Below are positions 11,086 to 22,514 of a stretch of 64,000 nt of DNA, piece after piece. The translations under genes and the position numbers were made by a program. Each line of letters opens with the position of its first letter. Position 1 is the stretch's first letter. Location of the stretch: the NCBI RefSeq assembly GCF_019774615.1, contig NZ_CP081496.1, positions 1,116,001 to 1,180,000 of the forward strand, read 5' to 3'. The notes beneath the pieces were generated by a model. That model was not told where the DNA came from. It ran no database searches and was given only the letters and a program-made list of their open reading frames with translations. Origin of the DNA: Streptomyces sp. BHT-5-2 (GTDB lineage Bacteria > Actinomycetota > Actinomycetes > Streptomycetales > Streptomycetaceae).

Positions 11086-11699
11086 GCGTGCGCCTCCTCG
11101 CCCGGGGCGTCCTGCTGCGCGGCCGGCGCGCCCGCGGCGTCCCCCGGCCGCTCGCCCTTGGAGACCGCGACCTGCCGGACCGTGCCCGGCGCGGCCTCCG
11201 TCACCAGCCCGTTGTAGTAGTCCCGTTCGGTCATCCCCGGGTGGATCGCGTGCGGGGAGTCGACCATCCCCTCCGACAGGCCCACCAGCAGCTCTTCCTT
11301 GGTGTAGATGAGCGAGGCGCGGGAGCGGTCGGCGAGTTCGTACTCGTTGGTCATGGTGAGCGCGCGGGTCGGGCACGCCTCCACGCACAGGCCGCACAGG
11401 ATGCAGCGGAGGTAGTTGATCTGGTAGACGGCGCCGTACCGCTCGCCCGGGGAGTAGCGCTCCTCGTCGGTGTTGTCGGCGCCCTCGACATAGATCGCGT
11501 CCGCCGGGCAGGCCCACGCGCACAGCTCGCAGCCGATGCATTTCTCCAGCCCGTCCGGATGGCGGTTGAGCTGGTGCCGGCCGTGGAAACGCGGCGCCGT
11601 CGGCTTCTTCTCCTCGGGATACTGCTCGGTCAGCCGCTTCTTGAACATGGCCTTGAAGGTCACGCCGAAGCCGGCCACCGGGTTCTGGAACTCAGGCAC
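11082..11699 (-). CDS. nuoI: NADH-quinone oxidoreductase subunit I (two 4Fe-4S ferredoxin)
   Basis: Peripheral-arm ferredoxin passing electrons through clusters N6a and N6b towards NuoB. Both cluster motifs are intact: [12 protein letters not shown] and [12 protein letters not shown]. 205 residues from the GTG at 11699, chosen because AAGGGGGG lies six bases upstream and the protein then begins [16 protein letters not shown] as in actinobacterial NuoI; ATGs at 11735 and 11726 in frame would add unmatched residues. The C-terminal 30 residues are Ala/Gly/Glu-rich and probably disordered. Overlaps the nuoH end by eight bases. Confidence 0.95.
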   Translation of the reverse strand: MPEFQNPVAGFGVTFKAMFKKRLTEQYPEEKKPTAPRFHGRHQLNRHPDGLEKCIGCELCAWACPADAIYVEGADNTDEERYSPGERYGAVYQINYLRCILCGLCVEACPTRALTMTNEYELADRSRASLIYTKEELLVGLSEGMVDSPHAIHPGMTERDYYNGLVTEAAPGTVRQVAVSKGERPGDAAGAPAAQQDAPGEEAHA

Positions 11700-13074
11700 C
11701 GTCGCCCCCCTTTCCGTCGCTCTCATTTCCCTCACTCACAGTGTCCACCCGACCACTGACAATCAACTCCCCGTCACGGCGGGGGCGTCGGCGCGGCACC
11801 GGCGGCAGGGTCTGCCCGGGCAGCGGCGGGACGGGGAACCCGCCGGCCATCGGATCGAACGCGGCCGCGCCGTCGCCGTCCTCCGGCTCCACCCGCCGGA
11901 AGAAGTCCACGACCAGCGAGATCAGCAGCAGTGCCACCGCACCGCCGCCCACGTACAGCACGATCTGCGAGAAGTCGTAGCCCTCGTTCTTCAGCGCCCG
12001 GACGGTGGCGACGAGCAGCAGCCACACCATCGACACCGGGATGAGGACCTTCCAGCCCAGCCGCATCAGCTGGTCGTAGCGGACCCGGGGGAGGGTGCCG
12101 CGCAGCCAGATGAAGAAGAACAGCAGCAGCTGCACCTTGACGGTGAACCAGAGCATCGGCCACCAGCCGTGGTTCGCGCCCTCCCAGAACGTCGAGATCG
12201 GCCAGGGCGCCCGCCAGCCGCCCAGGAAGAGGGTGACCGCGACCGACGAGACGGTGACCATGTTGACGTACTCGGCGAGCATGAACATCGCGAACTTGAT
12301 CGACGAGTACTCGGTGTTGAAGCCGCCGACCAGATCGCCCTCGGACTCCGGCATGTCGAACGGCGCGCGGTTGGTCTCCCCCACCATCGTCACGATGTAG
12401 AGGAGGAACGACACCGGCAGCAGCAGCACGTACCACTTGTTCGTTTGCGACTCCACGATGGTCGACGTCGACATCGACCCGGAGTAGAGGAAGACCGACG
12501 CGAACGCCGCCCCCATCGCGATCTCGTACGAGATCATCTGCGCGCACGACCGCAGACCGCCCAGCAGCGGATACGTCGAACCGGACGACCAGCCCGCCAG
12601 CACGATGCCGTAGATGCCCACCGAGGCCGTGGCGAGGATGTAGAGGACGCCGATCGGGAGGTCGGTGAGCTGCATCGGGGTGCGGTGCCCGAAGATCGAG
12701 ATCTCGTTGCCCGCCGGGCCGAAGGGGATCACCGCGATCGCCATGAAGGCCGGGATCGCCGCCACCACGGGCGCGAGAACGTACACCGCCTTGTCGGCGC
12801 CCCGGACGACCAGGTCCTCCTTCAGCATCAGCTTGATGCCGTCGGCCAGGGACTGGAGCATTCCCCACGGCCCGTGCCGGTTGGGCCCGATCCGCAGCTG
12901 CATCCAGGCGACGACCTTGCGCTCCCAGACGATGGAGAACAGCACCGTCAGCATCAGGAACGCGAAGCAGAACACCGCCTTGATGACGACCAGCCACCAC
13001 GGGTCCCGCCCGAACATCGACAGGTCCTCCTGGGCGGCCAGCGCGGCCAGCGGAAAACCGGGACGGTGCATCAT
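11692..13074 (-). CDS. nuoH: NADH-quinone oxidoreductase subunit H
   Basis: Membrane subunit forming most of the quinone chamber. 460 residues, with eight expected helices and the conserved loops [67 protein letters not shown] and [18 protein letters not shown]. The C-terminal ~80 residues are a hydrophilic Pro-rich tail ([24 protein letters not shown]), common in actinobacterial NuoH but absent from E. coli. ATG start at 13074 directly overlapping the nuoG stop (ATGATG); the second Met is equally possible. Confidence 0.96.
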   Translation of the reverse strand: MMHRPGFPLAALAAQEDLSMFGRDPWWLVVIKAVFCFAFLMLTVLFSIVWERKVVAWMQLRIGPNRHGPWGMLQSLADGIKLMLKEDLVVRGADKAVYVLAPVVAAIPAFMAIAVIPFGPAGNEISIFGHRTPMQLTDLPIGVLYILATASVGIYGIVLAGWSSGSTYPLLGGLRSCAQMISYEIAMGAAFASVFLYSGSMSTSTIVESQTNKWYVLLLPVSFLLYIVTMVGETNRAPFDMPESEGDLVGGFNTEYSSIKFAMFMLAEYVNMVTVSSVAVTLFLGGWRAPWPISTFWEGANHGWWPMLWFTVKVQLLLFFFIWLRGTLPRVRYDQLMRLGWKVLIPVSMVWLLLVATVRALKNEGYDFSQIVLYVGGGAVALLLISLVVDFFRRVEPEDGDGAAAFDPMAGGFPVPPLPGQTLPPVPRRRPRRDGELIVSGRVDTVSEGNESDGKGGDGA

Positions 13075-15614
13075 GCGTCCACCTCCTTGGCCGGCGCCGG
13101 CGTACCCGGGACCGCACTGACCTTCACCAGCTCACCGGGGTGCGCCCCGGCGTCGGCGGCGACGCCACCGCCCACGGAGTTCAACGGCAGCCACACCACC
13201 CGGTCGGGCATCGGCGTGACCCGCAGCGGCAGCCGCACCGAACCGGCCGGCCCGGTGACCTCCAGCAGCCCGCCGTCCTCGGCCCCCGCCTCCCGGGCGG
13301 TGGTCGCCGACAGCCGGGCCACCGCGGCGTGCCGGGTGCCGGCCAGCGCCTCGTCGCCCTCCTGCAACAACCCCTGGTCCAGCAGCAGCCGGTGCCCGGC
13401 CAGCACCGCCTCGCCGGCGCCCGGACGGGGCAGCGACCGCCCCGTCTCCCGCGGCTCCCCGGCGTACGGGCCGCGCCAGCCGCCGAGCCGGTCCAGCTCC
13501 CGGCGCACCGCGCGGACGTCCGGCAGGTCCAGGGCTCCCACGGCGGAACCGCCGTCGGTCCCCGTCATGGCGTCGGCGAGCATCTGCAGGACCCGCGCGT
13601 CCGGCAGGAGCTGCCGCCGGGTCATCTGGTCCGGCTTGAGCGCGGCCTCGAACGACCGGGCCCGGCCCTCCCAGTTGAGGAACGTCCCGGCCTTCTCGAC
13701 CACCGCCGCCACCGGAAGGACCACGTCCGCCCGCTCGGTGACCGCGGACGGCCGCAGCTCCAGGCTGACCAGGAAACCGACCTCGTCCAGAGCGGTCAAC
13801 GCCCGCGCCGGATCCGGCAGATCGGCCACCTCCACGCCCGCCACCAGCAGGGCGGCCAGCTCACCGGTGGCCGCGGCCTCGATCATCTGGCCGGTGTCCC
13901 GGCCGTGCCGGTGCGGCAGCGCGGCCACGCCCCAGGCGGCGGCGACCTCGTCCCGGGCCACCGGGTCGGTGGCCGGCCGGCCTCCGGGCAGCAGCCCGGG
14001 CAGCGCCCCGGCCTCCACCGCGCCCCGCTCGCCCGCCCGGCGCGGCATCCACACCAGACGGGCGCCGGTGGCGGCGGCCGTGCGGAGCGCCGCGGTCAGC
14101 GCCCCGGGGACCGTCGCCAGCCGCTCGCCGACGACGATCACCGCACCCGCCGCGCGCAGCGCCTCCGCGGCGGACCGCCCCTCACCGTCCAGCCCGGCCC
14201 CGCCCGCCAGCCCCTCCTGAGAGAGAGCTGTCAGCCACTCGGTCTCGGTGCCGGGCGCCGCCGGCAGCAGCCGCCCGCCGGCCTTGATCAGCCCACGGGT
14301 GGCGTGACTTGCCAGGCCCCAGGTGCGCTGGCCCCGCTTGCGGTGCGCCTTGCGCAGCCGCAGGAAGACGCCGGGCGCCTCCTCCTCCGCCTCGATCCCG
14401 GCCAGCAGGACCGCCGGCGCCTGCTCCAGCGAGGTGTACGTGACGCCTTCCCCCGCCAGGTCGCGGCCGCGGCCGGCGACCTGGGCGGCCAGGAAGTCGG
14501 CCTCCTCGGCGCTGTGCGGCCGGGCCCGGAAGTCGATGTCGTTGGTGTGCAGCGCGACCCGCGCGAACTTGGCGTAGGCGTAGGCGTCCTCGACGGTCAG
14601 CCGGCCGCCGGTCAGCACCCCGGCCCGGCCCCGGGCGGCGACCAGACCGCGGGCCGCGGCGTCCAGCGCGGCCGGCCAGCTCGCCGGCTCCAGCTCACCG
14701 GACTCGGCGTTGCGCACCAGAGGGTGCTCCAGCCGGTCCCGGGCCTGCGCGTACCGGAAGGCGAACCGCCCCTTGTCGCAGATCCACTCCTCGTTGACCT
14801 CGGGGTCGTCCGCCGCCAGCCGCCGCAGGACCTTGCCCCGGCGGTGGTCGGTCCGGGTCGCGCAGCCGCCCGCGCAGTGCTCGCACACCGACGGCGAGGA
14901 GACCAGGTCGAAGGGGCGGGAACGGAAGCGGTACGCGGCGGAGGTGAGCGCGCCCACCGGGCAGATCTGGATGGTGTTCCCGGAGAAGTACGACTCGAAG
15001 GGGTCGCCCTCGCCGGTGCCGACCTGTTGGAGGGCGCCCCGCTCGACCAGCTCGATCATCGGGTCGCCGGCGATCTGATTGCTGAAGCGGGTGCACCGTG
15101 CGCACAGCACGCACCGTTCGCGGTCCAGCAGCACCTGCGTGGAGATCGGCACCGGCTTCTCGTAGGTGCGCTTCTTCCCCTCGAAGCGGCTGTCGGGGTC
15201 GCCGACCTGCATCGCCTGGTTCTGTAGCGGACACTCGCCGCCCTTGTCGCACACCGGGCAGTCGAGCGGGTGGTTGATCAGCAGCAGCTCCATCACGCCG
15301 CGCTGCGCCTTCTCCGCCACCGGGGAGGTCAGTTGGGTGCGGACGACCATCCCGTCGGTGCAGGTGATGGTGCACGAGGCCATCGGCTTGCGCTGGCCCT
15401 CGACCTCGACGATGCACTGCCGGCAGGCCCCCGCCGGGTCCAGCAGCGGATGGTCGCAGAAGCGCGGGATCTCGATGCCGAGGAGTTCGGCGGCCCGGAT
15501 GACCAGCGTCCCCTTGGGGACGGAGATCTCGGTGCCGTCGATCGTCAGGGTGACGAGGTCCTCCGGTGGCACGGCCGCGGAGCCACTGCTCGACCCCGCT
15601 GTGGTGACGGTCAT
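13071..15614 (-). CDS. nuoG: NADH-quinone oxidoreductase subunit G
   Basis: Large iron-sulfur subunit of the NADH-oxidising module, 847 residues. N-terminal 2Fe-2S ferredoxin domain with C53, C64, C67 and C81; then the His/Cys-ligated 4Fe-4S motif [14 protein letters not shown], the N4-type motif CVLCARC with a distal ICPVGAL Cys, and the N7-type motif CEHCAGGC, as in subunits with an extra cluster. The rest is a molybdopterin-oxidoreductase-like domain that has lost catalysis in complex I. Start ATG at 15614 overlaps the nuoF stop by four bases. Confidence 0.96.
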   Translation of the reverse strand: MTVTTAGSSSGSAAVPPEDLVTLTIDGTEISVPKGTLVIRAAELLGIEIPRFCDHPLLDPAGACRQCIVEVEGQRKPMASCTITCTDGMVVRTQLTSPVAEKAQRGVMELLLINHPLDCPVCDKGGECPLQNQAMQVGDPDSRFEGKKRTYEKPVPISTQVLLDRERCVLCARCTRFSNQIAGDPMIELVERGALQQVGTGEGDPFESYFSGNTIQICPVGALTSAAYRFRSRPFDLVSSPSVCEHCAGGCATRTDHRRGKVLRRLAADDPEVNEEWICDKGRFAFRYAQARDRLEHPLVRNAESGELEPASWPAALDAAARGLVAARGRAGVLTGGRLTVEDAYAYAKFARVALHTNDIDFRARPHSAEEADFLAAQVAGRGRDLAGEGVTYTSLEQAPAVLLAGIEAEEEAPGVFLRLRKAHRKRGQRTWGLASHATRGLIKAGGRLLPAAPGTETEWLTALSQEGLAGGAGLDGEGRSAAEALRAAGAVIVVGERLATVPGALTAALRTAAATGARLVWMPRRAGERGAVEAGALPGLLPGGRPATDPVARDEVAAAWGVAALPHRHGRDTGQMIEAAATGELAALLVAGVEVADLPDPARALTALDEVGFLVSLELRPSAVTERADVVLPVAAVVEKAGTFLNWEGRARSFEAALKPDQMTRRQLLPDARVLQMLADAMTGTDGGSAVGALDLPDVRAVRRELDRLGGWRGPYAGEPRETGRSLPRPGAGEAVLAGHRLLLDQGLLQEGDEALAGTRHAAVARLSATTAREAGAEDGGLLEVTGPAGSVRLPLRVTPMPDRVVWLPLNSVGGGVAADAGAHPGELVKVSAVPGTPAPAKEVDA

Positions 15615-16990
15615 GCGTTCACCCCCAGGTGAGCGTCGCGGTCGGCCCAGAGGGTCGACTTGGCGGGGTCGAACGGGCAGCCCCGGCCGGTGATGTGCTC
15701 CTCGTACTCCGCGCGGAAGTACTGGAGCGAGGAGAAGATCGGCGAGGCGGCGCCGTCGCCGAGGGCGCAGAAGGACTTGCCGTTGATGTTGTCGGCGATG
15801 TCGGCGAGCTTGTCGAGGTCCTCGGGCCGGCCCTTGCCCGCCTCGATGTCGCGCAGCAACTGCACCAGCCAGTAGGTCCCTTCACGGCACGGTGTGCACT
15901 TGCCGCAGGACTCGTGGGCGTAGAACTCCGTCCAGCGGGTCACCGCCCGCACGACGCAGGTGGTCTCGTCGAAGCACTGCAACGCCTTGGTACCGAGCAT
16001 CGAGCCGGCCGCGCCGACGTTCTCGTAGTCGAGCGGCACGTCGAGGTGCTCCTCGGTGAGCAGCGGCGTCGAGGAGCCGCCCGGCGTCCAGAACTTCAGC
16101 CGGTGGCCGGGGCGCATCCCCCCGCTGACGTCGAGGAGTTGGCGCAGTGTGATGCCCATCGGGCCCTCGTACTGGCCGGGGTTGGCGACGTGGCCGCTGA
16201 GCGAGTAGAGCGTGAAGCCCGGGGACTTCTCGCTGCCCATCGACCTGAACCACTCCTTGCCCTTGTTCAGGATCGCGGGAACCGAGGCGATGGATTCGAC
16301 GTTGTTCACCACAGTGGGACAGGCGTAGAGGCCGGCCACGGCCGGGAAGGGGGGACGCAGACGGGGCTGTCCGCGACGGCCCTCCAGGGAGTCCAGCAGC
16401 GCGGTCTCCTCTCCGCAGATGTACGCGCCGGCGCCGGCGTGCACCGTGACGTCCAGGTCGCGGCCCGAGCCGAGGACGCCCTTGCCGAGGTGGCCCGCCG
16501 CGTACGCCTCCCGCACGGCCTCGTGCAGCCGGCGCAGGACGGGCACGACCTCGCCGCGCAGATAGATGAAGGCATGGTTCGAACGGATCGCGTGAGCGGC
16601 GATCACGATCCCCTCGATGAGGGCGTGCGGATTGGCGAAGAGCAGCGGGATGTCCTTGCAGGTCCCGGGCTCGGACTCGTCGGCGTTGACGACGAGGTAG
16701 TGCGGTTTGCCGTCGCCCTGCGGGATGAACTGCCACTTCATCCCCGTCGGGAAGCCGGCGCCGCCACGGCCGCGGAGCCCGGAGTCCTTGACGTAGGCGA
16801 TGACGTCGTCCGGGTCCATGGCGAGGGCTCTGCGGGCCCCTTCGTAGCCGTCGTGGCGCAGATAGGTCTCCAGCGTCCAGGACTCGGGGGCGTCCCAGAA
16901 GGCGGAGAGCACGGGGGCGAGGACCTTCTCCGGGCTGGTCCCTCCGGTGTGCGGCCGGGAGGCGCCGCCGAATTCGGCTGCCACGGTCAT
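15611..16990 (-). CDS. nuoF: NADH-quinone oxidoreductase subunit F (NADH- and FMN-binding)
   Basis: Binds NADH and FMN and carries the N3 4Fe-4S cluster; the entry point for electrons. 459 residues. FMN/NADH site: [16 protein letters not shown] and [32 protein letters not shown]3 ligands [12 protein letters not shown] and a distal Cys in [14 protein letters not shown] start at 16990, whose first base is shared with the nuoE stop (TGATG). The N-terminal 25 residues ([15 protein letters not shown]) are variable. No anomalies. Confidence 0.97.
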   Translation of the reverse strand: MTVAAEFGGASRPHTGGTSPEKVLAPVLSAFWDAPESWTLETYLRHDGYEGARRALAMDPDDVIAYVKDSGLRGRGGAGFPTGMKWQFIPQGDGKPHYLVVNADESEPGTCKDIPLLFANPHALIEGIVIAAHAIRSNHAFIYLRGEVVPVLRRLHEAVREAYAAGHLGKGVLGSGRDLDVTVHAGAGAYICGEETALLDSLEGRRGQPRLRPPFPAVAGLYACPTVVNNVESIASVPAILNKGKEWFRSMGSEKSPGFTLYSLSGHVANPGQYEGPMGITLRQLLDVSGGMRPGHRLKFWTPGGSSTPLLTEEHLDVPLDYENVGAAGSMLGTKALQCFDETTCVVRAVTRWTEFYAHESCGKCTPCREGTYWLVQLLRDIEAGKGRPEDLDKLADIADNINGKSFCALGDGAASPIFSSLQYFRAEYEEHITGRGCPFDPAKSTLWADRDAHLGVNA

Positions 16991-17871
16991 CACTCCCCCT
17001 CCTCTGCGGCGGGCCCGGCCGGGAAGGCTTCGTCGGAGGCCGAGGTCTCGTGCGGGGCGTCGTGCGAACTGGGGTGTCCCGGCGGCGGCTGCTCGCCGGG
17101 CCGGCCGCCGGGCGGTTCCTCGGCGGGGGCGGCGGTCCGCGGGGCGATCACGTGGTCCGTGGTGCCCCCGGGCGCCTCGCCGCGGGCCAGCCGCAGCCCG
17201 GCCAGGGAGGCGGGGCCGGCGCCGCCGGTCGCCGCGACGGCACCGGGCCGGCCGTCGGGGAAGCCGGCGAGGATCCGCGCGGTCTCCTTGAACGAGCAGA
17301 GCGGGGCGCCGCGGGTGGGTTCGACGGTCCGGCCGGCCCGCAGGTCGTCGACGAGCTGCCGGGCCGAGCGCGGCGTCTGGTTGTCGAAGAACTCCCAGTT
17401 GACCATCACCACGGGGGCGAAGTCGCAGGCGGCGTTGCACTCGATGTGTTCGAGGGTGATCGCGCCGTCCTCGGTGGTCTCGCCGTTGCCGACGCCGAGG
17501 TGCTCCTTGAGGTCCTCGAAGATCGCGTCACCGCCCATCACCGCGCACAGGGTGTTGGTGCAGACCCCGACCTGGTAGTCGCCGCCGGCCCGGCGGCGGT
17601 ACATGGAGTAGAAGGTCGAGACGGCGGTGACCTCCGCGGTGGTAAGTCCGAGCTGCTCGGCGCAGAAGCGGATGCCGGTGCGGCTGACGTGGCCCTCCTC
17701 GGCCTGGACGAGGTGCAGCAGCGGCAGCAGCGCCGAACGGGAGTCGGGGTAGCGGGCGATCACCTCCTCGGCGTCCGCGGCGAGCCGGGCCTTGACGTCG
17801 GCCGGGTAGTCGGGGGCCGGAAGCCGGGGCATCCCCAGCTGGACGTCCTTGGGTGCCGGAGTGGCGTTCAC
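16990..17871 (-). CDS. nuoE: NADH-quinone oxidoreductase subunit E with C-terminal extension
   Basis: Thioredoxin-fold 2Fe-2S subunit (cluster N1a). Cluster ligands are visible in [13 protein letters not shown] and [11 protein letters not shown]. 293 residues: the family core ends near residue 200 ([18 protein letters not shown]), after which about 90 residues of Ala/Gly/Pro/Glu-rich sequence follow, probably disordered. Actinobacterial NuoE is often longer than the E. coli protein (166), and this fits. GTG start at 17871 overlaps the nuoD stop (GTGA). Confidence 0.95.
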   Translation of the reverse strand: MNATPAPKDVQLGMPRLPAPDYPADVKARLAADAEEVIARYPDSRSALLPLLHLVQAEEGHVSRTGIRFCAEQLGLTTAEVTAVSTFYSMYRRRAGGDYQVGVCTNTLCAVMGGDAIFEDLKEHLGVGNGETTEDGAITLEHIECNAACDFAPVVMVNWEFFDNQTPRSARQLVDDLRAGRTVEPTRGAPLCSFKETARILAGFPDGRPGAVAATGGAGPASLAGLRLARGEAPGGTTDHVIAPRTAAPAEEPPGGRPGEQPPPGHPSSHDAPHETSASDEAFPAGPAAEEGE

Positions 17872-19202
17872 CGGTCGACGCCTCCCATCACGGGGTCGAT
17901 GGACGCGACGGCGACGATGACGTCGGCGACCTGGCCGCCTTCACACATCGCTGCCATGGCCTGCAGGTTGGTGAAGGACGGGTCGCGGAAGTGCACCCGG
18001 TAGGGCCGGGTGCCGCCGTCGCTGACCACGTGCACGCCCAGCTCGCCCTTGGGCGACTCGACGGCGGCGTACGCCTGTCCCGGCGGGACCCGGAAGCCCT
18101 CCGTCACCAGCTTGAAGTGGTGGATCAGGGCCTCCATCGAGGTACCCATGATCTTCTTGATGTGGTCCAGGGAGTTGCCGAGGCCGTCGGGGCCGAGGGC
18201 GAGTTGGGCGGGCCAGGCGATCTTCTTGTCGGCGACCATCACCGGCCCCGGCTCCAGCCGGTCCAGGCACTGCTCGACGATCCGCAGCGACTGGCGCATC
18301 TCCTCCAGCCGGATCAGGAACCGGCCGTAGGCGTCGCAGGTGTCGGCCGTCGGCACCTCGAAGTCGTAGGTCTCGTACCCGCAGTACGGCTGCGCCTTGC
18401 GCAGGTCATGGGGCAGTCCGGCGGAGCGGACGAGCGGCCCGGTGGCACCGGTGGCCATGCAGCCGGCCAGGTCGAGGTAGCCGATGCCCTCCATGCGCGC
18501 CTTGAAGACCGGGTTGCCGGTGGCGAGCTTGTCGTACTCGACCATGTTCTTCTGCATCTTCTTGACGAAGGCGCGGATCTGGTCGACGGCGCCGGGCGGC
18601 AGGTCCTGGGCCAGGCCGCCGGGGCGGACGTAGGCGTGGTTCATCCGCAGGCCGGTGATCAGCTCGTAGATGTCCAGGATCAGTTCGCGGTCGCGGAAGC
18701 CGTAGATCATGATCGTGGTGGCGCCCAGCTCCATGCCGCCGGTGGCGATGCACACCAGGTGGGAGGAGAGCCGGTTGAGCTCCATCAGCAGCACCCGGAT
18801 GACGGTGGCGCGGTCCGGGACGTCGTCGGTGATGCCGAGCAGCTTCTCCACGGCCAGGCAGTACGCCGTCTCGTTGAAGAACGGCGTGAGGTAGTCCATC
18901 CGCGTCACGAAGGTGGTGCCCTGGGTCCACGTCCGGAATTCGAGGTTCTTCTCGATGCCGGTGTGGAGGTAGCCGATGCCGCAGCGGGCCTCGGTGACGG
19001 TCTCGCCGTCGATCTCCAGGATCAGCCGCAGCACGCCGTGCGTGGAGGGGTGCTGCGGCCCCATGTTGACGATGATCCGCTCGTCGTCGGACTTGGCGGC
19101 GGCCGCGGCGATCTCGTCCCAGTCGCCACCGGTGACGGTGTAGACGGGGCCCTCGGTGGTCTCGCGGGGAGTTGCGCGGGACGCCTCGCTGGGAGTGCTC
19201 AT
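17868..19202 (-). CDS. nuoD: NADH-quinone oxidoreductase subunit D
   Basis: 49-kDa-type subunit forming the quinone-binding pocket with NuoB. 444 residues. Family hallmarks: [22 protein letters not shown], the [12 protein letters not shown] and [23 protein letters not shown] segments, and [20 protein letters not shown] near the end with the conserved His and Asp/Glu network. ATG start at 19202, overlapping the nuoC stop by one base. N-terminal ~30 residues ([17 protein letters not shown]) are a variable leader. Confidence 0.97.
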   Translation of the reverse strand: MSTPSEASRATPRETTEGPVYTVTGGDWDEIAAAAAKSDDERIIVNMGPQHPSTHGVLRLILEIDGETVTEARCGIGYLHTGIEKNLEFRTWTQGTTFVTRMDYLTPFFNETAYCLAVEKLLGITDDVPDRATVIRVLLMELNRLSSHLVCIATGGMELGATTIMIYGFRDRELILDIYELITGLRMNHAYVRPGGLAQDLPPGAVDQIRAFVKKMQKNMVEYDKLATGNPVFKARMEGIGYLDLAGCMATGATGPLVRSAGLPHDLRKAQPYCGYETYDFEVPTADTCDAYGRFLIRLEEMRQSLRIVEQCLDRLEPGPVMVADKKIAWPAQLALGPDGLGNSLDHIKKIMGTSMEALIHHFKLVTEGFRVPPGQAYAAVESPKGELGVHVVSDGGTRPYRVHFRDPSFTNLQAMAAMCEGGQVADVIVAVASIDPVMGGVDR

Positions 19203-19953
19203 CAGGTGTACGACCTCCGCTGGTCGGGAGCCGGGATCTGCGCGCCCTTGTACTCGACGGGAATGCCGCCGAGGGGGTAGTCCTTGCGCTGCGGGTAGCC
19301 CTGCCAGTCGTCCGGCATCATGATCCGCGTGAGCGCCGGGTGCCCGTCGAAGATCAGGCCGAAGAAGTCGTAGGTCTCGCGCTCGTGCCAGTCGTTGGTC
19401 GGGTAGACACCCACGATCGACGGCAGGTGCGGGTCGGCGTCGGGGACGGCGACCTCCAGCCGGATCAGCCGGTTGTGGGTGATCGACCGCAGGTGGTAGA
19501 CGGCGTGCAGCTCGCGGCCGGTCTCGCCGGGGTAGTGCACACCGCTGACGCCGGTGCACAGCTCGAAGCGGAGCGCGGGGTCGTCGCGCAGCGTCCGGGC
19601 GACCACCGGCAGGTACTCGCGCTCGACGTGGAAGGTGAGTTCGCCGCGGTCCACGACGGTCTTCTCGATGACGTTCTCCGGCACCAGACCCTGTTCTTCG
19701 AGGGCGCCCTCCAGCTCGTCGGCGATCTCGTCGAAGACGCCGGCGCCCTCGGTGCCGGCGGGCCCGCCATAGGGCCGGGTGCTGGCGCCCGGCAGCCGGA
19801 CGGTGCGGACCAGGCCGCCGTAACCGGAGGTGTCGCCGCCGTTGTTGGCGCCGAACATCCCGCGGCGGGTGCCGATCACCTCGCCGGTGTCCGCGCGCTG
19901 CGCCGGGACCGCCTCCTGTGGGGCGTCCGGGCCGTTGGGGTTGGTCGGCTCGC

Positions 19954-19957
<4 letters not shown>
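19202..19957 (-). CDS. nuoC: NADH-quinone oxidoreductase subunit C
   Basis: 30-kDa-type subunit of the peripheral arm, separate from NuoD here (they are fused in E. coli). 251 residues; the conserved core is [20 protein letters not shown] and [29 protein letters not shown], followed by [27 protein letters not shown] start at 19957 in a GTGA overlap with nuoB. About 60 N-terminal residues are variable. Confidence 0.96.
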
Positions 19958-20544
<587 letters not shown>

Positions 20545-20553
20545 GGGTGACCC

Positions 20554-20913
20554 CTAGTCCCATTCCAGGCCGCCGCGACGCCAGACGTAGGCGTAGGCGA
20601 CGAAGACGGTGAGCGCGAAGAGGAGCATCTCGACGAGCCCGAACATCCCCAGGGCGTCGAAGCTGACCGCCCAGGGATAGAGGAAGACGATCTCGATGTC
20701 GAAGACGATGAAGAGCATCGCCGTCAGGTAGTACTTGATCGGGAAGCGACCGCCACCGGACGGATGTGGCGTCGGCTCGATTCCGCATTCGTACGCTTCG
20801 AGCTTGGCCCGGTTGTAGCGCCTGGGGCCGATGAGCGTGGCCATGACCACGGAGAAGATCGCAAAGCCTGCCCCGAGGGCTCCCAGTACGAGGATGGGCG
20901 CATAGGCGTTCAC
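20554..20913 (-). CDS. nuoA: NADH-quinone oxidoreductase subunit A
   Basis: First gene of the 16-kb operon. Three-helix membrane subunit, 119 residues, with the flexible loop [41 protein letters not shown] that lines the quinone cavity. GTG start at 20913; AAGGGAGCGAGGA lies just upstream. The frame extends further upstream but that part matches the putative promoter and operator region and is not conserved-looking. All 14 nuo genes follow without a gap larger than 13 bases, so this upstream region controls the whole complex. Confidence 0.96.
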   Translation of the reverse strand: MNAYAPILVLGALGAGFAIFSVVMATLIGPRRYNRAKLEAYECGIEPTPHPSGGGRFPIKYYLTAMLFIVFDIEIVFLYPWAVSFDALGMFGLVEMLLFALTVFVAYAYVWRRGGLEWD

Positions 20914-20993
20914 CGTCCTCGCTCCCTTCAGTCGACGATGACTGGATGGCGGTCCGCTCGGGCCCATCGGCCGCCCCACGGTGATCGTGCATA

Positions 20994-21009
20994 TGTGAGG
21001 CAGTTCACA
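20994..21009. promoter_or_regulatory. Rex operator (ROP) upstream of nuoA
   Basis: On the minus strand this reads TGTGAACTGCCTCACA; the Streptomyces Rex consensus is TGTGAACGNNTTCACA, so it differs at only two defined positions. Rex binds such sites when NADH/NAD+ is low and releases at high NADH; nuo and cyd operons are known Rex targets in Streptomyces coelicolor. It lies 81 bases before the nuoA start, just downstream of the candidate -10 box, a position suited to repression. Confidence 0.75.
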
Positions 21010-21023
21010 AGCCCGATGCCCGC

Positions 21024-21029
21024 ATCTTA
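21024..21029 (-). promoter_or_regulatory. Candidate -10 box of the nuo promoter
   Basis: TAAGAT on the minus strand, about 110 bases upstream of the nuoA start. The hexamer 17 bases upstream (CGCAGA) is far from a good -35, which would fit an activator-dependent promoter. A start near 21017 would place the Rex site at about +8 to +23. Assignment is by inspection only. Confidence 0.4.
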
Positions 21030-21042
21030 TGCCCGTCGGTCT

Positions 21043-21056
21043 GTGATCTGCGACAC
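21043..21056. promoter_or_regulatory. Crp-like site overlapping the nuo -35 region
   Basis: GTGATCTGCGACAC fits the reported Streptomyces Crp motif GTG-N6-GNCAC exactly. It covers the position where the -35 box of the nuo promoter should lie. Inference from motif match; the motif is short and chance matches occur. Confidence 0.4.
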
Positions 21057-21075
21057 GGGTCCGGACAACGGCTTT

Positions 21076-21089
21076 GTGATCTTCACCAC
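21076..21089. promoter_or_regulatory. Second Crp-like site, 33 bases upstream of the first
   Basis: GTGATCTTCACCAC differs from GTG-N6-GNCAC by one base. It begins exactly 33 bases from the first site, about three helical turns, so bound dimers would be on the same face of the DNA. Confidence 0.3.
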
Positions 21090-21678
21090 CTGACGAAGGA
21101 TCATGAAGCCGGATGACCGGTGATCTCTGCACACGAAGCAGGCGAGTGATCACGAGAGGTGATATTCGTCGGGGTTACCGCTGGTCAGCGAGGTTGTTTC
21201 ATTATCAAGAGGCAGCCACTGCAAGCAAATTGGCGCTGGATACCGGCCAACTGCTATATGCGCGACGGCCGTAGACGTGATGCGCTCGTGACCCCGCCGT
21301 GATCGTCGGCGCGTGCTCCCGTTCACGAGCGGGGGGCGGATTCGCGGAACTCGGGGGCGGCGCACGGCCGACCGACGGCCGACCATCGGTCACGGGAACA
21401 TAACGGACACTCACGAGTGACCTATCCCACGCGATTTGGAGTCATGAGACCTTGACGCCCGGGAAGCCTTGGCGTGGCGGATCAGTAAGTGATAAGCGCG
21501 CCCGGAGGCCGCGCCGGCCATCAAATGCCGTGCGTAGGAACATGATCGCGAAATTCGGACATCGCGTCAGGGCGCCGCCGCCTGACGAAAAGTCCGTTTT
21601 ATTCGTCGCGTACACGTCAAGTGTGGCGCACCCCACCTTTGTTGGCAGCAACCTGCGGCTCCTGATAGCCGTGGTGCC

Positions 21679-22488
21679 ATGTCCCCGAACGCACTCATAC
21701 CCAGCCACCGGAAGCCCCGCCGCTCCGCGTCCTCGCGGGCCCTGCGTGCGGGCGTGACCGGTGGCTTCCTCACCCTCGCGGTGACCGGCGCGACCGTGCC
21801 GGCGAACGCCGTCGAGAAGCCCGTCTCCGAAACCCAGGAGATGCCCACCATCACCACGGCGCTGGCCACCAGCGCCGCCAAGAGCGCCGACGCCGCCCAG
21901 CAGGCCGCGTTCAACTACGAGCGGCAGGCGCTCCAGGACGCGGCGGCCGCCAAGGCCGACAAGGCCGCGAACAAGGCCAAGGAAGCCGCCGAGAAGAAGG
22001 CCAAGGCCGAGGCCGAGGCGAAGAAGGCCGCCGAAGAGGCCGCCAAGGCCAAGGAGGCCGCGCAGACCCGCGCCTCCCGCTCCGACGCGCGCAGCACCCT
22101 CTCCGCCGTCTCCGACGCCCCCTCCACCGGCAGCGGCAGCGTCGCCACCCTCGTCTCCTTCCTGAAGGCGCAGCTCGGCAAGGCGTACGTGCTCGGCTCC
22201 AGCGGCCCGTCCTCCTACGACTGCTCCGGCCTGACCCAGGCCGCGTTCGCGCAGATCGGCATCGACCTGCCGCGCGTCTCGCAGAGCCAGTCGACCACCG
22301 GCTCCCAGGTCGGCCTCGGCAACCTCCAGGTCGGCGACATCCTCTACTGGGGCAGCGCGGGCAGCGCCTACCACGTCGCCGTCTACGTCGGGAACGGCAA
22401 CTTCATCGGCGCCCAGAACCCGAGCACCGGCATCGTCGAGCGCCCCCTCAGCTACGACATGCCCACCGGCGCGGTGCGCGTCCTCTGA
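21679..22488 (+). CDS. Secreted NlpC/P60 peptidoglycan endopeptidase
   Basis: 269 residues. Signal peptide (basic RKPRRSASSRALR, hydrophobic GFLTLAVTGATV, cleavage near ANA at 44), then a long Ala/Lys/Glu-rich coiled coil (about 66-130), then an NlpC/P60 domain (about 155-269) with catalytic C182 in YDCSGLTQAAF and H232 in YHVAVYVGNG. It should cut peptide cross-links in the wall outside the cell. The ATG at 21679 has no clear ribosome site; either the transcript is nearly leaderless or the hairpin-bearing leader matters. A 16-bp terminator follows. Divergent from nuo. Confidence 0.92.
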   Translation: MSPNALIPSHRKPRRSASSRALRAGVTGGFLTLAVTGATVPANAVEKPVSETQEMPTITTALATSAAKSADAAQQAAFNYERQALQDAAAAKADKAANKAKEAAEKKAKAEAEAKKAAEEAAKAKEAAQTRASRSDARSTLSAVSDAPSTGSGSVATLVSFLKAQLGKAYVLGSSGPSSYDCSGLTQAAFAQIGIDLPRVSQSQSTTGSQVGLGNLQVGDILYWGSAGSAYHVAVYVGNGNFIGAQNPSTGIVERPLSYDMPTGAVRVL

Positions 22489-22514
22489 CGACCGGCGCAC
22501 CCCGGCCCGTTCGA

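Larger units (their letters stand above)
20914..21678. other. Divergent regulatory region between nuo operon and NlpC/P60 gene
   Basis: 765 bases with two outward promoters expected. The left third holds the Rex and Crp-like sites listed separately. The middle has a direct repeat ACGGCCGACC (21364-21373, 21375-21384) and several GTGATC boxes (around 21119, 21147, 21159). On the right is a perfect hairpin, CGTCAGG (21565-21571) with CCTGACG (21581-21587), followed by A4 and T4 runs, about 90 bases before the NlpC/P60 start; it could sit in that gene's leader. I looked for a ydaO-type riboswitch and did not see its conserved core. Confidence 0.5.

Noticed and set aside
21180..21678. ydaO-type (c-di-AMP) riboswitch upstream of the NlpC/P60 gene
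   Set aside because: Such riboswitches precede some Streptomyces wall hydrolases, but I could not find the conserved core segments here.
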